Assembly (NCBI RefSeq): GCF_000022145.1
Contig: NC_011891.1
Location: forward strand, 3,826,501-3,890,500
DNA: 64,000 nucleotides
Reading direction: 5' to 3'
Source: Anaeromyxobacter dehalogenans 2CP-1
GTDB lineage: Bacteria; Myxococcota; Myxococcia; Myxococcales; Anaeromyxobacteraceae
In this document: positions 44,321 to 52,847 of the stretch, in pieces
How the letters are laid out: each line of letters begins with the position of its first letter
How positions within the stretch are numbered: the stretch's first letter is position 1
The notes under the pieces: model-generated
Told to the model about the DNA's origin: nothing
The model's input: the letters and a program-made list of their open reading frames with translations, nothing else
The model's database searches: none
Translations under genes and position numbers: made by a program

Positions 44321-47300
44321 GGCAGGAGGTCCTCGTCCTCGTCGCCGCCCTTCTTGCGGCGGGGGAGCTGCGGCTCGGCGTCGGCGCGGCCGGGGCGCGC
44401 GTCGGCGGGCTCGGCGGCCGCGCGGCCGGGGCGCGGATCGCCGGGCTCGGCCGCGGCGCTGCGGGCGCCGGCCGGCTGGAGGCGGAGCACCGGCAGCGGC
44501 GCCTCGGGGGCGCGCGGCGCGCCGGCGGCGGGGCGGGCCTGCACCGGCTGGATCTCGGCCAGGATCCCGTAGCCCTTCGGCGCCTCGGCGATGGGCGGCG
44601 CGGGGACCGACGGGACGACCTCGGCCGAGGCCGCGCCGGCCTGATCCGGCTTCGCCTTCGCGAGCATGGCCGAGGCGTCGCGGGCGCACGCGTTCACCAC
44701 GCCGTAGTCGCGCGACGCGTTCGCCGCGAGCTCGAAGCCCTCCACCGCCTTGCGCTCGAGCGGCTCGGACGCCTGCGTGAGCTGGGCCCGGTACTCCTCC
44801 ACGAACGCCTTGTTGCCGCGGATCTCGCGGGGGATGGGCGCGGCGTGGAGCGCGCGGGCGAAGCGCTCGTACCCGAGGCCGATCTTGTACAGCGCGCAGA
44901 TGGCGGGGCCGGCCTGCTTCAGCTTCACCACCTCCCCGTAGGCGTCCTCGAGCTGCTTCAGCTTGCGCCCCTTCACCTGCAGCTGCGCCTTCAGGTAGTT
45001 CGGCGCCACGTCGAGCGTGATCTTGTCGTACTTGCCGAAGTCGTCCTCGAGCTCGAGGTACATCGCCTGCGCCACCAGCCCGAGGCCGCGCTCCTTCACC
45101 TTGTCCCGGTTCCGCCGCCAGTAGGCGTAGCCGGCCTGGTAGGTGCGCTGCGCGGCGGCGCCGTTGCCGGACTTCTCCTGGATCGCGGCGATGCGCTGCT
45201 GCGCGTCCATCCAGTCCTCCGGGTCGCGCGCGTACTTCAGCTGGAACTCCTCGAGCTGGCGCAGCTCGCGGCTGGCCTGGCCCTGCTTGCCGTAGAGGTC
45301 GGCGAGCGAGCGGAACATCCGCCGCGCGTCGGGGCCGTTCGGCCAGGTGTCGAGGTACGCCCGGGTGGCGGCCTCGGCCTTGGCCCACTCCCGCAGGCCG
45401 GCGCGGAACACCGCCGCGTTCACGATGGCGTCGTTCGCCTTCTTCTCCTCGTACACCGCGGGCGGCCCGGCCGGCGCCTCGGCGACGGCGGCGGCGGCCT
45501 TGCCGCCCCTGGCCTTGCCCTTCGCGGCGGGCGGCGGCTCGCGCCGGCTGGCGGCGCGCCAGGCCTGGAAGTACCGCTCGTAGTGGTCCGCGGCGCGCCC
45601 GAAGTCCGCCACCGCCTCGTACGCCTCGGCGTTGTCGTAGAGCGACTTCGGCGCGAGCGTGTGCGTCGGGTACCGCTGCAGGAACTGCTCGCGGATCTCC
45701 ATGGCGCGGTCGAGCCGGTGGGCCCGGACGTAGTCCACCGACGCGTTATAGTAGGCGGTGGGGGCGAGGCGGGAGGTGGGCCAGTCGCGCGCGAACGCGA
45801 GGTACTGCTCGGCCGCGCCCACGAAGTCCTGGGCCTTCTCCTTCTCCTCGATCACCTTGAACGCGCTCTGCTCGATGACGCGGGAGAGGTCGTCCTTGAG
45901 CTGCGGGTGGGCGGCGATGAGCGCGCGGTTGTCGTAGAACCGCTTCGCCCAGCCGTTCACGTTGCGCCAGTCGCCGAGCAGGTTGTACGCGTCCAGCACC
46001 AGGTTCGCGGAGTAGCCGGCCAGCTCGTGCTGCGGGTGGTCGAGCGCGATGCGCGTGAACAGGTCGCTCGCCTCGCCGAACGCGTTGTGGCGGTAGTGCA
46101 GGTTCGCGAGCTTGTAGGCGACCTCCACCCACTTCTCGCCGCGGGGCTGGTACTCGAGGTAGCGCTGGCACGCCTCGGCCAGCTTCTGCCGCTGCGGCGC
46201 CATCGCGAGCTTCTTCTTCGGGTCCGAGGGCTGGCGCTTCTCGGTCTCGTCGAGCTTCTTCGCGACGAGGTCGTAGGCGAACACCGCGTTCTCGAGCGCG
46301 TCCTTGAAGAACTTGCCCGGCTTCGGCGCCGGCTGCCCGGCCTGCGGCTTCGCCTTGAGCGCCTGGACGTCGGCGAGCGCCACGCGCTCGTACTCCGCGC
46401 CGGCGGCCTCGAAGTCGGCGAGCGCGTAGAGCAGCTCGGCGTGGAAGAACCGCATCTCGTAGGCGGGCGCCTCGCCCGGGAAGACGTCGAGGTAATCCTT
46501 GTAGACGGCGGCGGCGTAGCCGGCGACCGGGTCGTCGCGCGTCTTCTTCCACTCGTTGTGGTACTGCACCGCGAGGATGCGCAGCGTGGACTCGGCGTCG
46601 CGCCGCGCGTCCTTCAGCACCTTCGCGTTCTTCGGGTCCTTGCCCTCGGCCGACGCCTCGATGTCGCGGAGCATCCGCACGAAGACGTGCGCCTGGGCCA
46701 CCGCGGCGTCCTTGCGCCCCATGCGGCCTGCGCAGGTGACGATGCGCGACTGGAAGAACGGCGCCTCCACCGAGAGCGGCTTCTCCTGGATCATGCGGTG
46801 GTAGACCAGCACCGCGTCGCGATCCTTGCCCTCGTCGAAGTACAGGCCGGCCAGGGACTTCAGCATGTCCCACCAGCCGGTCTGGCCGCCGACGCGCCGG
46901 AAGTCGTCCCAGGCGCCCTCGGCCGAGCCGACGTGGCTGTAGGTGCGGACGTAGTCCTTCCGCGCCTCCTTCACCAGCGCGAGCTTGCGGTCGGCGGGCA
47001 CCGTGCTCGTGGGCATCTCGCCGAAGAAGATCACCCCGCGGAACAGCTCCAGCGCCTCGCTCCAGTTGCCGAGGTTGTAGTGGACCCAGCCCTGCTTGTA
47101 GAGCGCGTAGCCGTAGACCGAGCTCTCCTGGTACTCGGCGGCCTTGCGGTAGGATTCGAGCGCCTTGCGCAGGTTGCCGTTGCGGTCGTTCTTGTTGGCC
47201 CGCTCGAAGTAGTACTCGCCGAACGCCATCCACGCGTCGGGCACGTAGCGCGAGCTCGGGAACTTCTGGATGAGCGCGCGGTACGCCTTCAGCGCGTCGG

Positions 47301-47892
47301 GGTCGTTGCGGTCGCGGCGGGAGAGGTTCTCGCCCAGGAAGTAGAGCACCTCGTCGAGGCGCGGGTAGCTCGGGTAGCGCGAGATGATGGCCTTGTAGAG
47401 CGCCACCGCCTGCTCCTGCAGGCGCCGCGACTGCTGGTCGAGCCCCTTCTTCTCCTCCTGGAGCCGGCCCACCTCGCCCGGGTTCGACGTGCCGATCTCG
47501 ATGATGCAGTCGTCGCGGCGGTTCGCCTCGAAGAAGAAGTACTGCGACTCCTCCCAGAGCAGCTCGGCCAGCCGGAAGTACCACTGCGGCGTCTCGGTGG
47601 CCGAGCCGCCGCCGAGCTGGATGAGCTGCTGGAGGCTGGCGATCTCCTCGCGGCGCTTGGCCGAGATGTCCACCTCGACCTTCTTGCGGAACGTCTCGAA
47701 GTCCAGCTTCGGGCCGCCCGGCTCGGCGACCTTCTTCGCGGCCTGGAGGCTCCCGCCCAGCGACGCGTCGGGCGCGACCTGGCGCTTCTGGCCGAGGTCC
47801 GCCTCCTTGGGCTGCGGGCGCGGATCCGCGGCGCGCGCGGGACCGGCCGCGAGCGCCACCACCACGGCGCCGAGGGCGAGAGCACGGGTCAT
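44317..47892 (-). CDS. gltD: GltD/AgmU-like periplasmic TPR protein (1191 aa)
   Basis: A signal peptide of about 21 residues (ending ARAA) is followed by a long array of degenerate TPRs over residues 95-1000, e.g. PQWYFRLAELLWEESQYFF, DEVLYFLGENLSRRDR and PDAWMAFGEYYFERANKNDR. A Lys/Ala-rich insertion lies near 780-800 and the 90-residue C-terminus is Ala/Pro/Glu/Arg-rich, ending EDEDLLP. Length agrees with AgmU/GltD, a large protein that decorates the gliding complexes in Myxococcus and spans part of the periplasm. The ATG at 47892 has AGGAGAG about 8 bases upstream. The gene is 24 bases after gltC and coupled to gltE. Confidence 0.8.
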   Translation of the reverse strand: MTRALALGAVVVALAAGPARAADPRPQPKEADLGQKRQVAPDASLGGSLQAAKKVAEPGGPKLDFETFRKKVEVDISAKRREEIASLQQLIQLGGGSATETPQWYFRLAELLWEESQYFFFEANRRDDCIIEIGTSNPGEVGRLQEEKKGLDQQSRRLQEQAVALYKAIISRYPSYPRLDEVLYFLGENLSRRDRNDPDALKAYRALIQKFPSSRYVPDAWMAFGEYYFERANKNDRNGNLRKALESYRKAAEYQESSVYGYALYKQGWVHYNLGNWSEALELFRGVIFFGEMPTSTVPADRKLALVKEARKDYVRTYSHVGSAEGAWDDFRRVGGQTGWWDMLKSLAGLYFDEGKDRDAVLVYHRMIQEKPLSVEAPFFQSRIVTCAGRMGRKDAAVAQAHVFVRMLRDIEASAEGKDPKNAKVLKDARRDAESTLRILAVQYHNEWKKTRDDPVAGYAAAVYKDYLDVFPGEAPAYEMRFFHAELLYALADFEAAGAEYERVALADVQALKAKPQAGQPAPKPGKFFKDALENAVFAYDLVAKKLDETEKRQPSDPKKKLAMAPQRQKLAEACQRYLEYQPRGEKWVEVAYKLANLHYRHNAFGEASDLFTRIALDHPQHELAGYSANLVLDAYNLLGDWRNVNGWAKRFYDNRALIAAHPQLKDDLSRVIEQSAFKVIEEKEKAQDFVGAAEQYLAFARDWPTSRLAPTAYYNASVDYVRAHRLDRAMEIREQFLQRYPTHTLAPKSLYDNAEAYEAVADFGRAADHYERYFQAWRAASRREPPPAAKGKARGGKAAAAVAEAPAGPPAVYEEKKANDAIVNAAVFRAGLREWAKAEAATRAYLDTWPNGPDARRMFRSLADLYGKQGQASRELRQLEEFQLKYARDPEDWMDAQQRIAAIQEKSGNGAAAQRTYQAGYAYWRRNRDKVKERGLGLVAQAMYLELEDDFGKYDKITLDVAPNYLKAQLQVKGRKLKQLEDAYGEVVKLKQAGPAICALYKIGLGYERFARALHAAPIPREIRGNKAFVEEYRAQLTQASEPLERKAVEGFELAANASRDYGVVNACARDASAMLAKAKPDQAGAASAEVVPSVPAPPIAEAPKGYGILAEIQPVQARPAAGAPRAPEAPLPVLRLQPAGARSAAAEPGDPRPGRAAAEPADARPGRADAEPQLPRRKKGGDEDEDLLP

Positions 47893-47916
47893 GCTTCGGT
47901 CTCTCCTGGTGAGGCC

Positions 47917-49659
47917 CTACTTCGAGGCGGTGCCGGGCCGCGAGAGGCGGTCCTTGCAGCCGCGGGTGAGCGTGTACGAGTACGTGCCGAGCTCGTCGCG
48001 CCAGAACTCGCCCTCGTACGGCCAGTACAGGTGCTCGTCGGAGACGGCCGAGGAGTACTTCAGGTCCTTCACCACCTCGACCTGGCTGCCGCGGGCCAGC
48101 GAGCCCTCCAGCGCCTCGCGCTCCTTGCGCGAGACCTCGATCTTGATGCGGAGCGCCTGCGCCAGCAGCGAGCGGAGCTGGTCCCGCTCCCACTCGAGCT
48201 TCGCGCGGGTGCGGGCCCCGGCCTCCTCGACCAGCGCCACCTTCTCGGCCCGGAGCTGGTCGCCCAGCCGCTTGGCCAGCGCCGACTGGCGGAACTCGGA
48301 GCGCCGCCCGCCGATGCCGCGGTCCATCTCGTCCTCGACCTCCGTGACGCTCTGGGCGAGCTGGCGGACGTTCTGGTCGGTGAACGCGAGCTTCATGATG
48401 CGGCGCGGGAGGGCGCCGGCGCGCACGCCCGCGTCGAGCAGGTCGTAGTACGCCGCGGGCGGCCGCTGCGCCGCGGTGGTCTTCACCAGCTCGTCGTAGA
48501 CCGGCTGGTACAGCCCGGCGAACGTCTCGAGCACGCGCCGCGCCTCGGGGTAGCGGCAGTTCTCGTAGTAGACGATCGACTTCAGGACGTACGACTCGGG
48601 GAAGTACTCGTCCTTGAAGTACGGCGACTGCAGCGTGAGCAGGTTGCCGAGCGTCTTCTCGTAGTCGCCGATGCGGTAGTGGGCGTACGACGCCTCCCAC
48701 AGCCCCTCGAGCCAGCTCTCGCCGCCCCACGGCATCTTCCCGTAGTAGAAGATGGCGTAGCGGTTCTGCCGGTTCTGGTAGTGGATGCGCGCGAGCTGCA
48801 GGAACGCGAGCTCGCGGAGCTGCGGATCGGCGGCCCGGCCGCGCTTCGGGTTCGTCAGGCGGACCACCTGCTTGAACTGCTCGGACGCGCCGACGTCGTC
48901 GCCGGACGCGTAGAGCACCAGGCCGTCCACGAACCGCGCCTTCGCGTACACGTCGCCCTGCTCGTTCGGCGGGGCGTCGCCCTTCGGCGCCGCGGCGCCG
49001 GCCTGCTCGCGCACCAGCGACACCAGCCGCCGCGCCTCGCCCCAGGCGCCGCGCGCCTCGTCGGCGCGCCCGGCGTCGGCGAGCGCGCGGCCGCGCTCGA
49101 ACTCGTACTTGGCGAGGAGGAAGTGGAAGCGGTCCTCGAAGCCGGGCGGGAACGAGTCGCGGGCGTGCTTCGCCACGCGGGAGAGCAGCGGCTGCTCGTT
49201 CTTGAGCTTGTTGCCCGCGTAGAACAGCCACTCCATCGAGGAGCCGTAGAAGCGCGAGCCGCTCGGGCCCTTCGCCAGGATCTCGTCGAAGGTGGCGAGC
49301 GCCGAGTGGAGCAGGCCCATGCGCGCGAGCGACTTGCCGAGCTGGTAGCGCGCCTCGTCGTGCGCGGCGGCCAGCGCCGGCTCGCGCAGGATCTGGTCGA
49401 ACGCGAGGGCCGCCGTCTCGGTGGCCTTCTCGTCGAGGAGCCGCTTGGCCGCGTCGAGCCGCGCCTTCGCCTCGGCGGCGGGCGCGGCCTTGCCGAGCTC
49501 GAGCGCGGGGAGCGAGAGCGACTCGTCGCGCTTCTGCGCGGCGGGAGGGGCCGGCTTCTTGTCCGGCGCGGTGAGATCGATGCCGAGCTGCGCCTCGGCC
49601 GCGGGAGCGGCGGCGAGGGCGGCGACGGCGAGGAGGATCTTGGAGGTGGCGCGCGCCAT
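47917..49659 (-). CDS. gltC: GltC-like exported TPR protein (580 aa)
   Basis: Signal peptide ending PAAEAQ near residue 23, then TPR-like helices over about 60-450 (EARYQLGKSLARMGLLHSALATFDEIL; AFLQLARIHYQNRQNRYAIFYY; YAHYRIGDYEKTLGNLLTL). A charged coiled-coil-like segment (about 470-540, with KRLGDQLRAEKVALVEEAGARTRAKLEWERDQLR) precedes a short end with EFWRDELGTYSYTL. In Myxococcus GltC is the TPR protein encoded after gltB and gltA, acting with the outer-membrane barrels. The same order holds here: the ATG is 6 bases past the gltA stop. Assigned by order and architecture. Confidence 0.75.
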   Translation of the reverse strand: MARATSKILLAVAALAAAPAAEAQLGIDLTAPDKKPAPPAAQKRDESLSLPALELGKAAPAAEAKARLDAAKRLLDEKATETAALAFDQILREPALAAAHDEARYQLGKSLARMGLLHSALATFDEILAKGPSGSRFYGSSMEWLFYAGNKLKNEQPLLSRVAKHARDSFPPGFEDRFHFLLAKYEFERGRALADAGRADEARGAWGEARRLVSLVREQAGAAAPKGDAPPNEQGDVYAKARFVDGLVLYASGDDVGASEQFKQVVRLTNPKRGRAADPQLRELAFLQLARIHYQNRQNRYAIFYYGKMPWGGESWLEGLWEASYAHYRIGDYEKTLGNLLTLQSPYFKDEYFPESYVLKSIVYYENCRYPEARRVLETFAGLYQPVYDELVKTTAAQRPPAAYYDLLDAGVRAGALPRRIMKLAFTDQNVRQLAQSVTEVEDEMDRGIGGRRSEFRQSALAKRLGDQLRAEKVALVEEAGARTRAKLEWERDQLRSLLAQALRIKIEVSRKEREALEGSLARGSQVEVVKDLKYSSAVSDEHLYWPYEGEFWRDELGTYSYTLTRGCKDRLSRPGTASK

Positions 49660-49665
49660 GGTGGC

Positions 49666-50451
49666 CTAGTGCCCCGCCCGGTTGTGGAACGGGAAGAAGA
49701 ACGACAGCCCGATCTCGGTGAACAGCTGGTTCTGGATGTCGTCCCGGGCCGCGCCGCCCTCCTGCCAGTTGGGCACCGGGACCGAGTAGATGTAGTCCTT
49801 GAACTCCAGCCGGGCGGCGATCCACTCGGCGAAGAACACGCGGAAGCCGAGCCCCACGTGGCCGCCGATCGTGCTCTTCGTGCCGGGCTTGCCGCCCGAG
49901 ACGGCGAGCGCCTCCGCCTGCGTGGCCGACAGCACCTCCTCGTAGGAGATCCAGTCGGCACCCGCGATCACCGAGAGGTCGAAGTGCGCGACGCGCTCCG
50001 CGAACACGTTGAGCTTGCCGTACACCGGCGACCAGCCCACCTCCAGGCCCGTGACCATCTTGAGGTTGCCGGGGACCTGGTAGAGCTGCGTGTCGGCGGC
50101 GTCCTGGCAGCCGCCGTTGGAGGGGCACACCACCGCGGAGCCGGTCCGGGTGGAGCTGCCGGCCGCCACGGCCGCGCCCACGTAGAGCCACTCCGCCGGG
50201 TGATAGCCGAGCTTCAGGCCGCCCCAGCGCTTCGCGTAGAACGCGTCGTTGAGGGAGAGGTTGCCGGTGAGGGAGAGCTCGAACCGTCCGGCCTTCTGGA
50301 AGAGCGCGCCGGAGACCGGCGGGATCTTGCCGGCGAAGGCGTCGGACTTGCTCTGCGCCCGCGCCGCGAGCGGCGCCAGCAGGAGCGCCAGCGCGAGCGC
50401 GGCGAGCGCGCGTGCGGCGAGGGATCGGATCGTCAGGCCGTCGGTCGTCAT
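49666..50451 (-). CDS. gltA: GltA-like outer-membrane beta-barrel of the gliding complex (261 aa)
   Basis: Signal peptide of about 32 residues (LALALLLAPLAARAQ), then an eight-to-twelve-strand barrel pattern: RFELSLTGNLSLNDAFYAKRWGG, GLKLGYHPAEWLYVGAAVA, LNVFAERVAHFDLSVIAGADW, GHVGLGFRVFFAEWIAARLEF and the near-terminal LFTEIGLSFFFPF. The preceding gene encodes a clear paralogue with the same xNDAFYxK and IAxRxEF/GLSFFFPF features, as expected for the related GltA and GltB pair. ATG overlaps the TGA of that gene (ATGA, 50451-50448), so translation is coupled. GltA versus GltB is assigned only from the Myxococcus order gltB-gltA-gltC. Confidence 0.75.
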   Translation of the reverse strand: MTTDGLTIRSLAARALAALALALLLAPLAARAQSKSDAFAGKIPPVSGALFQKAGRFELSLTGNLSLNDAFYAKRWGGLKLGYHPAEWLYVGAAVAAGSSTRTGSAVVCPSNGGCQDAADTQLYQVPGNLKMVTGLEVGWSPVYGKLNVFAERVAHFDLSVIAGADWISYEEVLSATQAEALAVSGGKPGTKSTIGGHVGLGFRVFFAEWIAARLEFKDYIYSVPVPNWQEGGAARDDIQNQLFTEIGLSFFFPFHNRAGH

Positions 50452-51302
50452 GGGTGGACGTACTCGAACGTCGTCGGGAAGAAGAACGAGAAGCCCACGT
50501 TCGCGGTGAACACCTTCTGGAGCGTGCTCGGGACCGAGGCGACGGGCTGATCGGGGTAGAGCGTCGCGAGCATGCCGAGCTCGAACGCCATCCACTCCCG
50601 CGGGTAGAAGCGGACGCCGCCGCCGAGGTCGGTGGCCAGGTGCGGCCCCTCGTTGCGCGGCGCGACGCTGGTCGCCGTCCACACCGCGCCGAAGCCGGCG
50701 GTGAGGAACAGGTCGAAGTGGATGATGCTCTGGTTGAGGAAGGCCGCCTTGCCGTAGATCGGCGACCACACCCCGGCCAGCATCGCCTGCCCGTACAGAT
50801 CGGAGGTGAGCAGCTGGCTCTGGAAGGCGAGCTTGCCCTCGCGCACGTTGTCGGTGCGGAGCGAGGTGCCGCAGCCCCAGTCCTCGCGGTAACAGGCGCC
50901 GCGCACCGCGATGGCGAAGGAGTCGTGCACGCTGTACGCGAGCCGCAGGCCGACGCCGAGCTTCTGGTAGAACGCGTCGTTCACCGTGGCCGAGAACATC
51001 GGCGCGATCTCGAAGCGCCCGCGCTTCATGAACCCCTTGCGCTGGACGGCCTTCACCTTGTCGCCGAGCGCCACGTCCTTCTCGGAGAAGGGCAGCACCG
51101 GCGCCGGCTCGGCCTTCGCCGCGCCCTCGCTGGGCGGTGGCGTGGCCGGCTTGGGCGGTGGAAGGTCATCCGTGCGCACCGGGTCCGCGTCCTTCGCGGG
51201 CGGAGGTGGCTGGCTCAGATCGAGCCCTGGAAGGTCCTGGGCGGCCCCGGACAGCGGGACCACCACGACGAGCAACCAGGCATATGCGAGATGTTTTCTC
51301 AT
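50448..51302 (-). CDS. gltB: GltB-like outer-membrane beta-barrel of the gliding complex (284 aa)
   Basis: A signal peptide (MRKHLAYAWLLVVVVPLSGAAQ) is followed by a Pro-rich region (about 23-80, DLSQPPPPAKD and PPPKPATPPPSEG) and then a barrel: RGRFEIAPMFSATVNDAFYQK, GLRLAYSVHDSFAIAV, FLNQSIIHFDLFLTAGFGAVW, DLGGGVRFYPREWMAFEL and, near the end, VFTANVGFSFFFPTTFEYVHP. It resembles the next gene along its length. It is the first gene of the block, with a candidate promoter 27-55 bases upstream. Two earlier start codons as far as 51344 have no ribosome site and would extend past that promoter. GltB and GltA form the outer-membrane part of the gliding machine in Myxococcus. Confidence 0.75.
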   Translation of the reverse strand: MRKHLAYAWLLVVVVPLSGAAQDLPGLDLSQPPPPAKDADPVRTDDLPPPKPATPPPSEGAAKAEPAPVLPFSEKDVALGDKVKAVQRKGFMKRGRFEIAPMFSATVNDAFYQKLGVGLRLAYSVHDSFAIAVRGACYREDWGCGTSLRTDNVREGKLAFQSQLLTSDLYGQAMLAGVWSPIYGKAAFLNQSIIHFDLFLTAGFGAVWTATSVAPRNEGPHLATDLGGGVRFYPREWMAFELGMLATLYPDQPVASVPSTLQKVFTANVGFSFFFPTTFEYVHP

Positions 51303-51328
51303 TCGATGGCGTCCCACGTACACGGGGC

Positions 51329-51357
51329 ATCCTAGCCAAAGCAAATGGGAGGAGCAA
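51329..51357 (-). promoter_or_regulatory. Candidate promoter of the gltBACDEFGH block
   Basis: On the minus strand TTGCTC (51357-51352) and TAGGAT (51334-51329) are separated by 17 bases; the -10 matches 4 of 6 and the -35 matches 3 of 6 consensus positions. The transcript would start about 20 bases before the gltB ATG. It is weaker than the gltI promoter. Confidence 0.4.
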
Positions 51358-51371
51358 CGGAGCGTACCGCG

Positions 51372-51389
51372 CAGAAATGCGTGATTCTG
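51372..51389. promoter_or_regulatory. Small dyad CAGAA-N8-TTCTG in the gltK/gltB divergent region
   Basis: Five-base half-sites at 51372-51376 and 51385-51389 lie in the 165-base gap between divergent gltK and gltB. The size suits a dimeric regulator's operator. Chance occurrence is possible. Confidence 0.25.
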
Positions 51390-51467
51390 TGCGTCTGTAG
51401 GCGCTTGTAGCGGGTCGAGAGCCTTCCTTGTCGAGTCGCGAGGTGCGTGCTAACGATTCCCACAATC

Positions 51468-51887
51468 ATGCGTCCCCAGGTCATCCGATTGATCGCCGCG
51501 CTCGCCTCTGCCGCAGCGCTCACCGCTTGCCAGAACCCGAACGTCGGGGAGCGCTGCAAGCTCTCGTGGGGGAGCGGCGACCCGCCGAGCCCGCAGACCG
51601 CTTCCGGCGACTACTTCGAGTCCGGCAACATCGGCTGCGAGGACCTCATCTGCATCGTCTCACCGGCCCCGGAAGGCTCCAAGTACGGCGGCTGCTCCGG
51701 TGATTCGTGCGGATACTGCTCGAAGCCGTGCGTCTCCGACCAGGACTGCTACAAGTCCGAGACCGGCCTGGTCTGCGACCAGGTGGTGCTCGACCCGGCG
51801 TTCCTGGCCAGCCTCGACGAGACGACCCGCCAGCGCTACCTGGGCGAGACGCAGTACTCGTCCTACTGCGTCGTCCCGCGGCAGTGA
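51468..51887 (+). CDS. gltK: Cys-rich lipoprotein, probable CglC/GltK (AgmO) of the gliding machinery (139 aa)
   Basis: The lipobox LTAC gives lipidated C21, followed by QNPNVGERCKLSW. The mature part has eleven further cysteines, clustered in CEDLICIVS, GGCSGDSCGYCSKPCVSDQDC and LVCDQV; such a pattern implies disulfides in the periplasm or at the surface. Position next to gltB (here divergent) and the lipoprotein nature match gltK, also called agmO or cglC, the first gene of the Myxococcus gltK-B-A-C group; CglC is one of the lipoproteins restored by cell contact. The ATG at 51468 gives a proper signal; a GTG at 51447 with GAGG close by would lengthen it by seven residues. It overlaps the DUF192 gene (GTGA). 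Confidence 0.6.
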   Translation: MRPQVIRLIAALASAAALTACQNPNVGERCKLSWGSGDPPSPQTASGDYFESGNIGCEDLICIVSPAPEGSKYGGCSGDSCGYCSKPCVSDQDCYKSETGLVCDQVVLDPAFLASLDETTRQRYLGETQYSSYCVVPRQ

Positions 51888-52342
51888 TCGGCGCGCGCGC
51901 CGTGGTCGTGCTCGCCGCCGCGCTGGCGTGTGCCTCTCCCAAGGCACCCGAGCCGGCGCGCCCCGCCCCGCGCGTCATCGTCGAGACCGCGGCCGGCGCG
52001 AGCCACGCCGTCCGGGTCGAGGTCGCGCGCGACGAGGCCTCGCGCACGCGCGGCCTCATGGAGCGCTCCTCCCTCGCCGCGGACGCCGGGATGCTGTTCG
52101 TGTTCGAGGAGAGCGAGCTCCACACGTTCTGGATGCGCAACACGCTCATCCCCCTCGACATGATCTTCGTCGACGACGCCGGCCGCGTGGTCGGCGTGGT
52201 GGAGCGGGCCGAGCCCCTCACCCTGTCGCCCCGCGACGTGGGCGTGCCGAGCCGCTACGTGCTCGAGGTGAACGGCGGCTGGGCCGCGGCGCACGGCGTG
52301 AAGGCCGGCGACCGGGTGCGCTTCGAGAACGTGCTGTATTGA
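51884..52342 (+). CDS. DUF192 lipoprotein (152 aa)
   Basis: The N-terminus VVVLAAALAC ends in a lipobox with C16. Residues 35-150 form the DUF192 fold, known by the stretch RTRGLMERSSLAADAGMLFVF, then ELHTFWMRNTLIPLDMIFV and GVPSRYVLEVNGG. The family is a small beta-barrel, often secreted, of unknown function. The GTG start at 51884 overlaps the TGA of the Cys-rich lipoprotein (GTGA), so both are made from one message by coupled translation. That links it physically to the gliding locus, although no role of DUF192 proteins in motility is known to me. Confidence 0.8.
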   Translation: MIGARAVVVLAAALACASPKAPEPARPAPRVIVETAAGASHAVRVEVARDEASRTRGLMERSSLAADAGMLFVFEESELHTFWMRNTLIPLDMIFVDDAGRVVGVVERAEPLTLSPRDVGVPSRYVLEVNGGWAAAHGVKAGDRVRFENVLY

Positions 52343-52360
52343 GCGCGGGGCCCGTGACCT

Positions 52361-52388
52361 CGCGCGCCCGCCTTCGCGGGCTCGCGCG
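52361..52388. terminator. Bidirectional hairpin between the DUF192 and PilZ genes
   Basis: GCCCGC-CTTC-GCGGGC is a perfect 6-bp stem with a tetraloop, extended by CGCGC/GCGCG after a 2-base bulge. It lies between the convergent stops at 52342 and 52417. There is no U-tract. Confidence 0.5.
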
Positions 52389-52416
52389 ACGTCCCCGCGG
52401 GCGCAGGATCGCCGCG

Positions 52417-52782
52417 CTACCCCTTCCTCAGCAGCCGCTTCGCGAGCAGCGGCCCGAGGCTCTCGGACATCAGGCGCTCCACCGTGCTCTCGAAGTCGGC
52501 GCGGAGGCGCTCGTCGGACCAGACGAAGCGGATGCCCATCCCCGCCTCCTCGCCCTGCGCGCTCGCGTGCACCACCTCGCCGTTCAGCTCGAACGCCGCC
52601 GGGCGCCCCGGCACCGCGAGCCGGAACACGAAGCGCGTCCCCACGGGAAGCGTCTTCCGGGTCTTGATGAACGTGCCGCCCTTCGAGATGTTCTTCGTGT
52701 AGTCGGCGAAGAAGCTGTTCAGCTTCTTGTAGTCGACCTTCAGCTCGATGGGCGCGCGCGCGTGCTCGCGGTTCTCCGGCAT
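52417..52782 (-). CDS. PilZ domain protein, c-di-GMP motif intact (121 aa)
   Basis: A single PilZ domain. The two cyclic-di-GMP elements are present: RxxxR at R5-R9 (REHAR) and NxSxxG at N31-G36 (NISKGG). The barrel follows with GTRFVFRLAVPG, FELNGEVVHAS and MGIRFVW, and a C-terminal helix covers the last 30 residues. It resembles the PilZ subfamily common in myxobacteria (TIGR02266-like), some members of which affect motility. The ATG at 52782 is closely followed by conserved sequence; the ribosome site is weak. It lies about 1 kb beyond the gliding genes, convergent with the DUF192 gene. A link to gliding control is possible but not shown. Confidence 0.85.
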   Translation of the reverse strand: MPENREHARAPIELKVDYKKLNSFFADYTKNISKGGTFIKTRKTLPVGTRFVFRLAVPGRPAAFELNGEVVHASAQGEEAGMGIRFVWSDERLRADFESTVERLMSESLGPLLAKRLLRKG

Positions 52783-52847
52783 CGCGCGCCATGTTATCCC
52801 GGGGCTGGCGCGGCCGGTAGCGGCGGCGCCGATATCGGCGGGACGCG

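Noticed and set aside
44845-50550. Plus-strand frame of about 1900 codons opposite gltD-gltC-gltA
   Set aside because: It runs through three minus-strand genes that have signal peptides, ribosome sites and overlaps typical of an operon. It is a compositional shadow.
17707-51302. AglR/AglQ/AglS (TolQR-like) motor genes and mglA/mglB within the gliding locus
   Set aside because: I looked for three-helix TolQ-like and one-helix TolR-like proteins and for a Ras-like GTPase; none is present. The motor must be encoded elsewhere.
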